Shown here in pieces: positions 58,032 to 64,000 of a stretch of DNA of 64,000 nucleotides (position 1 is the stretch's first letter; each line of letters begins with the position of its first letter). The notes beneath the pieces are model-generated. The model ran no database searches. It was not told the origin of the DNA and was given only the letters and a program-made list of their open reading frames with translations. The position numbers were made by a program, and so were the translations under genes. The stretch spans positions 489,553 to 553,552 of the forward strand of contig JAUILN010000007.1 of NCBI GenBank assembly GCA_030432695.1. Direction: 5' to 3'. This stretch comes from a bacterium (lineage in GTDB: Bacteria > Planctomycetota > UBA1135 > UBA2386).

Positions 58032-59426
58032 TCAGGACCCGATTCGCATCCGCGCGGATTCGCTCAGCACGATGCCCCGCGGATTTGCCGCCGGATCGAG
58101 GACCACCGCCTGCAGGAACAGTTCGACCCCTTCCAGGGCACCGTCCGAAGGCACAGGAATGGACCAGACCGCCCGACCCTGCTCGTTCTGCAGCCGGACG
58201 TCCCACTCCGCGCTGGTGCGCTGAAGACAACCAGGCATGCCGATGCGCGTCAGGTCGATGGGCAAGGGGACTCCCCCAGGTGAACTCGCATCGGAAAGCC
58301 CGATCAGTCCCCAGGTGATCGCGAGTCGATGGGTCGGGAGGGGCGCGATCTCACAGACGAAGGTCTCGCCGAATCGCGGCAGGCTGTCACCGACGGCGGC
58401 GAGCCCTGCGGTCCCCGCGCTGCCCGTGCAACCTGCGCCGTGGAATCCAAAGGAAGCGGGCGAACTCTCGGCGTCGAGATCAAGTGTCCAGTAGGGCCCT
58501 GTGGCATCGCCGGAGAACGCCAGCACCCTACCGGTGTCCGGATCCTGAGACATGGACACGAAGTACGAGCCCGGCGGCAGGTCCGGGGCAGGAGTCAATG
58601 ATGTCCAGCGCCCCGCTCGCCACAGCCGCGTTCGGTTGGTTAGCCCAGAGGAGCCGCTCTCCGCATAGGTCCCCACGATTCCGCCAACATCGGCATCCGC
58701 GCCGAAGGCGACGCCGATGAGGAACGAGATCTGCCCGACCCAGCGGGTGACCCACTGGTTGCCATCCCAGCTCCACATCGTCTCGAATCCTCCCCGCGCC
58801 AATGAGCGCACGACGATCTCGCCATCGAACGAATTCCACAGCGCGGCGGAGACATCGGCGGGCCTGGGATTGTCGAGGAAAGGCGTCCAATCCTGAGCGC
58901 TCCACCGCCACATCCTCGAGCCGTCGGACTGCGCGTCGAACAGAAACACATCGCCGCGCACCTCGTCCGTCACCAGTACGGGTCGTGAAACGCCGTCGGG
59001 TCTCGTGGCGGTCGCGACTGCTTGCCAATCGGCGCCGTCCCAGAGCCAGGTATCATCGAGGACCCCGCCTCCGAATTGGTCGACGACACCGCCGAACAAC
59101 AGAAGCCCGCTCCCCGGAAGGTGCGTCATTGCAGAGAGAAACCGCGCCGACGGGTGATGGGCCGGTTGTAACTGACGCCAGGCGCCGTGGCTCCACGCCC
59201 AGGTCTCGTCGAAGATCGGTCCCGAGAAGATGTTGAGGTCGCGTCCTCCGAACTGGATCAGCTCCTGTCGTACGGGGTCCACCGCGAGCGCTTGGAGCCT
59301 GATCGCCGCTGGTCGCTGACCGACGGTCACGGGGTCCCATCGCGGCGACTGCGAGACGACCCCCGACGGCGCGAGCATCACCAGGGCGGCGAGGAAGAAC
59401 GAGGAACGATCAAGACTGGTGCACAT
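58032..59426 (-). CDS. Kelch-like secreted protein, type A copy 1
   Basis: IQFGGRDLN, LLLFGGVVDQFGGG motifs; C-terminal FHGAGCTGSAGTAGL...PLPIDLTRIGMPGC. Confidence 0.7.
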   Translation of the reverse strand: MCTSLDRSSFFLAALVMLAPSGVVSQSPRWDPVTVGQRPAAIRLQALAVDPVRQELIQFGGRDLNIFSGPIFDETWAWSHGAWRQLQPAHHPSARFLSAMTHLPGSGLLLFGGVVDQFGGGVLDDTWLWDGADWQAVATATRPDGVSRPVLVTDEVRGDVFLFDAQSDGSRMWRWSAQDWTPFLDNPRPADVSAALWNSFDGEIVVRSLARGGFETMWSWDGNQWVTRWVGQISFLIGVAFGADADVGGIVGTYAESGSSGLTNRTRLWRAGRWTSLTPAPDLPPGSYFVSMSQDPDTGRVLAFSGDATGPYWTLDLDAESSPASFGFHGAGCTGSAGTAGLAAVGDSLPRFGETFVCEIAPLPTHRLAITWGLIGLSDASSPGGVPLPIDLTRIGMPGCLQRTSAEWDVRLQNEQGRAVWSIPVPSDGALEGVELFLQAVVLDPAANPRGIVLSESARMRIGS

Positions 59427-59444
59427 GGAACAGGCGACTCCGGT

Positions 59445-60842
59445 TCAAGAGGTTCCCAGTCGAACGACCAGACCATTGGACATGGTGGCGCCGAGAGCGT
59501 GAATCCCTGGATCGAGCGCGAAGGCCTGCAGATAGACCTCCGCGCCGATGAGTGTCGGATCGAACGGTATGGGGAAGGACCAGCGGGCGTAGCCGCCGAG
59601 GTTGTCGAGCGCCGTGTCGAGTTCGGCGCTCACCAGCAGGGAGCAACCGGGCATGCCGATCGGCGCGAGGTCGATCGGCAGCGGCGTTCCTCCGACACGA
59701 TCGCGGGAGAATCCGATCAACCCGAAGGGCGGACTGAGTCGGGAGACCGGCAGCGCGCGGATGCGCAGCTCCAGGCTCTGGCCCAGGATCGGCAAGGATC
59801 CCTCGATCGCATGCAGGTCGGGGGTGCCCCTCGAGCCCGCGCAACCGATCCCGAACCGGTCGACCGCCGAGGCCTGGTCGGCGCCCTCGAGCAGCCAGGT
59901 TTCGTCCAGCCAGGCGGAACTGCTTCGCCGCCCTCCGAAGAGCAGCATGCCAGGACGCGGAACGCGTACGGCACAGACCGATTGCCGAGAACGCGAGTAC
60001 CCCTGATCACTCCCGACCAGCACCGTACGCAGCCGAACACCGTCCCAGTGAATGACCGACCTCCCCACGCTGCTCCTGTCCAGGGGCTGGATCAGCAGCC
60101 CGTCACCTGCCGGATCGGGCAGCAGCGTCGCGGCCCCGAACAGATTGGAGCGGCCAACCCCTCCGAGGACCCGCTGCCAGGTGGTCCCGTCGAACTCGTG
60201 GATCGCGACGCTCTCCGCGCCGGCGGACCCCTCGATCGCCAGGGCGACGAAGCGATCCCGACGCGGATCGAATCCACCCGAGACCACTCTCGACGGAGCG
60301 CCGGCGGCCGCCCATGAGTGCCACGCCGAACCGTCGAAGCTCCAACCACTCCACGTCCGGTCGTCGGTCTCCACGGCGTGAACGGTATGGCGCAACGCAT
60401 CGTGGAAGACAGTCGGCCGGTACAGCGCCACCGGCGGCGAAGGCAGCTGGCTCCAATCGTTGCCATCCCATTGCCAGGTGGCCCTCCAGACTGCATTGCC
60501 GACCCAGCCGCCGACCAGGATCACGCGGTCGTTGGTGGCGTCGTAACAGATGCCCTGTCCACGCCGCCGGGACGGCGCATTTACCGGGTCCAGCCGTCGC
60601 CACCCGGCGGCATCGCGGAGCCAGGTGTCACCCAGCTCCACCGAGTCCGCGCCGAGCCCTCCGAAGAGCAGCACCTGGTCACGCGAGGGGATCGCGACCA
60701 TTGCTGCATCCGACCGTGCGGACGGTGACGGGACGTCGGACAGATCGGTCCAGGTACGGATCTGGGAGAACCCATCCCGCACGAGACAGAAAGCGACGAG
60801 CAACGCGACCGAGACTCGCAGGACAGAACCGAGCAGCACCAT
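59445..60842 (-). CDS. Kelch-like secreted protein, type B copy 1
   Basis: VLLFGGLGADSVELGDTW, MLLFGGRRSS; C-terminal FGIGCAGSRGTPDL...PLPIDLAPIGMPGC. Confidence 0.7.
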   Translation of the reverse strand: MVLLGSVLRVSVALLVAFCLVRDGFSQIRTWTDLSDVPSPSARSDAAMVAIPSRDQVLLFGGLGADSVELGDTWLRDAAGWRRLDPVNAPSRRRGQGICYDATNDRVILVGGWVGNAVWRATWQWDGNDWSQLPSPPVALYRPTVFHDALRHTVHAVETDDRTWSGWSFDGSAWHSWAAAGAPSRVVSGGFDPRRDRFVALAIEGSAGAESVAIHEFDGTTWQRVLGGVGRSNLFGAATLLPDPAGDGLLIQPLDRSSVGRSVIHWDGVRLRTVLVGSDQGYSRSRQSVCAVRVPRPGMLLFGGRRSSSAWLDETWLLEGADQASAVDRFGIGCAGSRGTPDLHAIEGSLPILGQSLELRIRALPVSRLSPPFGLIGFSRDRVGGTPLPIDLAPIGMPGCSLLVSAELDTALDNLGGYARWSFPIPFDPTLIGAEVYLQAFALDPGIHALGATMSNGLVVRLGTS

Positions 60843-60890
60843 CCCGGAACAACGGATTCTCCGGGAAACGACTTTCTGCGGGACTCTCCC
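60840..60890 (-). promoter_or_regulatory. 51-bp repeated leader element, start-codon hairpin, copy 1
   Basis: 44/51 identity with 63827-63877; stem TCCCGG/CCGGGA conserved, 13-nt loop diverged. Confidence 0.6.
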
Positions 60891-61020
60891 GGCGCAGCCT
60901 CCTGCCGCAACCGAAGGGGCATGACTCGCTGCGCTGACCGTGTTGTCTGGATCTACCCCTTCCGAGAATGGACCCTGACCCGCACCGCCGGGAACGGCCG
61001 CCCGCCATTGGGGCGGGCGA

Positions 61021-62430
61021 TCAGAATCCCAACCGCAACCTGGCGGAGTCGGACAGGACGAGGCCCGCCGGATTCCCGCTGGGATCCATGTGGATCGCCT
61101 GCAGGAACAGCTCCACACCCTCGAAGTCCCTGAGATGCGGAATGGGGATCTCCCAGACCGCGGTGTCGAGCTGCTTCGGAAGCCGCTGATCGAGTTCCGA
61201 GCTGACTCGCAGCATGCAGCCGGACAGTCCCAGGAAGGACAGGTTCTGGGGCAACGGCGACCCGGAGAAGTGCGTCCGATCCGACAGGCCGATGAGTCCC
61301 CAGGAGAGGAGCAACCGGCTGGTCGGCAGTGGCCGAACCTCGCAGCGGAAGGTCTCGCCGAGTCGCGGGAGACTGTCCGACACCGGGTGGAGGCCGGAGA
61401 CTCCGACCGAACCCGGGCAACCGGAGCCGTGGTATTCGACCTCCGCGTCTACGCCGGTCGGGACCAAGTCGAGGCGATAGTAGTCCGAGGACGCCGTCCA
61501 CGGAATGTAGAGGACCCGACCGGTGTCAGGCTCCTGGATCAGGGTGGAGTCACGGTAGTACGTCGCGACGCCGGGGGACGCATCGACCTGAACCCAGCCA
61601 TCGTCGACCCAGGCCATGGTCAACGCCTCCGTGGACCCAAGCCCTATCGCACGGATCGAGATCAACGCGCCGTGGGACGAATCGGCCGCAAGACCGAACG
61701 GCCAGCCGGCGATGGGCGGAGCCGGAATCGCGGTCCATACCGCGCCGTCCCAATACCACAATCCCTCGCGATTGTCAGACCCGTAGGCCTGGACAACCAG
61801 GCGACCTGAATGGTCGTCAAAGGTGGCCTGGAATATCCCCCACGGCTGCGGCGAACTGGTCTGCGGCTGCCAATCCGAGTCGATCCAGCGCCATACTCGC
61901 GAACGCGACTGCGCGCCACTGCGTTCGATCAGGAACACGTCGCCGTGAGTACGGTCCGTCACGAGCAGCGGGAAGACGACGCGCTCCGGGCGCGTCGAGG
62001 TCGGGATCTCGCGCCACTCGATTCCGTCCCAGGACCAGGTGTCCCGCAACGGCTCACCGCCGACCTGCCATTCGCTCCCTCCGAAGAGCAGCACACCGCC
62101 GCCGGGCAGATCGGTCAGCGCCGCGCGCGCCCGAGCGGTGGGCCTCACGACGGGAGTCACCTGCCGCCAAGCCGATCCGGACCAAAGCCACGTTTCGTCC
62201 CGGACCGTTCCCCCAACCTGGAGGTCGATGCCACCGAATTGGACGATCTCGTTTCGGGCCCGGTCCTGCGCAAGGGCCGGTTCGAGGATCCCGGCAGGGC
62301 GAACGGGAACGACCACGGCGTCCCAGCGGGCTCGTTGCCCGTTCGTCCCACCCGAGAAGAGGGGGAGGGCTACCGCCAGAAGAACCGAGCTCCTGATTCT
62401 CGCGCTGTTCATCGATGGTCTCCTGCACAT
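61021..62430 (-). CDS. Kelch-like secreted protein, type A copy 2
   Basis: IVQFGGIDLQVGGTVRDETW, VLLFGGSEWQVGG; C-terminal YHGSGCPGSVGVSGL...PLPQNLSFLGLSGC; start MCRRPSM aligned to copy 1. Confidence 0.7.
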   Translation of the reverse strand: MCRRPSMNSARIRSSVLLAVALPLFSGGTNGQRARWDAVVVPVRPAGILEPALAQDRARNEIVQFGGIDLQVGGTVRDETWLWSGSAWRQVTPVVRPTARARAALTDLPGGGVLLFGGSEWQVGGEPLRDTWSWDGIEWREIPTSTRPERVVFPLLVTDRTHGDVFLIERSGAQSRSRVWRWIDSDWQPQTSSPQPWGIFQATFDDHSGRLVVQAYGSDNREGLWYWDGAVWTAIPAPPIAGWPFGLAADSSHGALISIRAIGLGSTEALTMAWVDDGWVQVDASPGVATYYRDSTLIQEPDTGRVLYIPWTASSDYYRLDLVPTGVDAEVEYHGSGCPGSVGVSGLHPVSDSLPRLGETFRCEVRPLPTSRLLLSWGLIGLSDRTHFSGSPLPQNLSFLGLSGCMLRVSSELDQRLPKQLDTAVWEIPIPHLRDFEGVELFLQAIHMDPSGNPAGLVLSDSARLRLGF

Positions 62431-62431
62431 G

Positions 62432-63829
62432 TCAGTAGGTGCCGATCCGGACCGATGCCGCATCCGACATCACCGCGCCGAACGCGTTGCGGCCCAGGTC
62501 GAACGCGAGGACCTGAACGTGGAATTCGAGGCCGACCACGCCGAGGTCGAGTGGAATGGGGATCGGCCAGAGCGCACGGCCACCCAGGTTGTCGAGTGGG
62601 AAGTCGAAGTCGGCGCTGACCGACAGAGCGCACCCCGGCATTCCGAGATCGCCCAGGTCGATCGGCAGATCCGCGCCGCCCGGTCCGTGATCGCGTGACG
62701 TGCCGAGGAGACCCCAGGCAGGGTTCAATCGGGACGCGGACAACCGCTGGATCGCGATGGAGAGAGTCGAACCCGGAACCACTGGCAATTGCGCGCTCAG
62801 CGAAGGTATGCCGGCGTTCCCTTCGCACCCGGACGCGTAGACCTCGAGCGACGAGCGAGTTCCGACGCCGCGAAGAAGCCAGGTCTCGTCGAAGACCTCG
62901 TCCCGATCAACGCGACCGCCGAAGATCAGCATGCCCGGTTCCGGATCGGCCACCGCGCACGCGGACACGCGTCGGCGTTGAGGGCCATACACATCGGCTG
63001 CCGGCACCCCATACGTCTTCGCACCATTCCAACGCCTCACGACCTGCACGTCCCCGATGTTTCGCAGGGGCTGCATCAGCAGACCCTGACCCATGGGATC
63101 GGGAACCATGGTCGCACTCACAATCACCCCCAAGTCCCCGATACCCGATTGAACCAGCTCCCAGGCCACTCCATCGAACTCGTGGATCGCGGCCGTTTGG
63201 TTCCTACCGGACGACTCGAGAGTGACCACCACGACGCGGTCTCGACTCGTGTCGATTCCCGCGTTCACCACCCTGCCGGGCGCACCCTCCGATGCCCACG
63301 TGGACCAGGACGTCCCGTCCCACGACCAACCCTTCCACGCCGCACGGTCGTCGGCATCGATCAGAAGGACCTTGCCGCGCAGCGGATCGTGGAGCAGCAC
63401 GGGCCGGTAGACCGTGCCTGGCGCCTCCGGAAGGGTCGTCCAGACCTGGCCGTCCCAGGCGTATGCGCTCTGATGGATCGCACTGCCGACCCGCCCGCCG
63501 ACCACCAGGGCCAGCCGGTGCGTCGCGTCGTAGCACATCGCGGCATCGCGCCGCGGGGAGGGTCCTCCAGGTGCGCGAATCTCCCGCCACGTGCCGTTCG
63601 CGCGGACCCAGAAGTCACCCAGTTCCGCGGACGCGGCGTCGATCCCACCGAAGAGCAGGACCTCGCTGCGGTCTCCGTCCCAGCAGATCGCCGCATTGGA
63701 TCGCGGCGGCGGGGAAACGCTGGACGAGAGCTGAACCCAGTTCCGTACCTGCGCCGGCACCATGGAACAGACACAGAGCGCCAACAGGAGGGACTGCGGC
63801 GCGACACCGAGCGGGACGACCAAGGCCAT
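62432..63829 (-). CDS. Kelch-like secreted protein, type B copy 2
   Basis: VLLFGGIDAASAELGDFW, MLIFGGRVDRDEVFDETW; C-terminal ASGCEGNAGIPSL...DLPIDLGDLGMPGC. Confidence 0.7.
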   Translation of the reverse strand: MALVVPLGVAPQSLLLALCVCSMVPAQVRNWVQLSSSVSPPPRSNAAICWDGDRSEVLLFGGIDAASAELGDFWVRANGTWREIRAPGGPSPRRDAAMCYDATHRLALVVGGRVGSAIHQSAYAWDGQVWTTLPEAPGTVYRPVLLHDPLRGKVLLIDADDRAAWKGWSWDGTSWSTWASEGAPGRVVNAGIDTSRDRVVVVTLESSGRNQTAAIHEFDGVAWELVQSGIGDLGVIVSATMVPDPMGQGLLMQPLRNIGDVQVVRRWNGAKTYGVPAADVYGPQRRRVSACAVADPEPGMLIFGGRVDRDEVFDETWLLRGVGTRSSLEVYASGCEGNAGIPSLSAQLPVVPGSTLSIAIQRLSASRLNPAWGLLGTSRDHGPGGADLPIDLGDLGMPGCALSVSADFDFPLDNLGGRALWPIPIPLDLGVVGLEFHVQVLAFDLGRNAFGAVMSDAASVRIGTY

Positions 63830-63877
63830 CCCGGAACAACGTCCTGCCCGGGAAACAGCTTTCTGCGGGACTCTCCC
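63827..63877 (-). promoter_or_regulatory. 51-bp repeated leader element, start-codon hairpin, copy 2
   Basis: 44/51 identity with 60840-60890, same position relative to ATG. Confidence 0.6.
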
Positions 63878-64000
63878 AGAGGATGGATCCTGAACCCATC
63901 GACGCGTCGATACGGCACCAGCCGGTCTTGGCTACGACTCCGACCGCTCGAGTGCACCCAATGGATCCGGACCGCGAAACCACGTCGCTGATTCGCGCAC

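Noticed and set aside
1-64000. Mobile elements or prophage
   Set aside because: No transposase, integrase, phage structural genes or terminal inverted repeats recognised in the ORF translations.

Overview
High-GC bacterial chromosome segment. Inferred phylum is Planctomycetota, from the mix of families: a BatA/VWA/DUF4175/squalene-cyclase-like operon, NPCBM, Ser/Thr kinases next to an ECF sigma factor, and M56/BlaI. It is densely coding, with many 4-bp ATGA/GTGA stop-start overlaps. I found no rRNA, tRNA, CRISPR array or intact transposon. Main blocks: (1) M48 peptidase and a HEAT/beta-propeller protein. (2) A ~21 kb plus-strand operon (4.35-25.2 kb): PQQ-like propeller, two tandem prenyltransferase/squalene-oxidase-repeat proteins, BatA-like, VWA/GATase-like, DUF4175-like, coiled-coil, TPR-like, NPCBM, then three consecutive HtrA-like genes, of which the last two have lost catalytic residues. 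(3) SAM methyltransferase, an orphan ORF with a possible PD-(D/E)XK signature, and nadA. (4) A minus-strand block: two SGNH hydrolases with large insertions, a Gfo/Idh/MocA oxidoreductase, a TPR kinase, an ECF sigma factor and a WD40 kinase. (5) A giant FG-GAP lipoprotein, zwf, uspA, opcA, and an H-NOX/hybrid histidine kinase pair. (6) BlaI with an M56-ExbD-like fusion, a 41-bp near-perfect palindrome at the blaI start, and a ferric-reductase/Rieske fusion operon. (7) Four kelch-like secreted proteins in an A-B-A-B tandem duplication with a shared Cys-containing C-terminal domain. The least obvious items come from reading the DNA directly: a decayed animal-haem-peroxidase pseudogene at 51.66-52.04 kb absent from the ORF track, a duplicated 51-bp element forming a start-codon hairpin before both B-type kelch genes, the HtrA pseudoprotease pair, and the BlaI-site palindrome.
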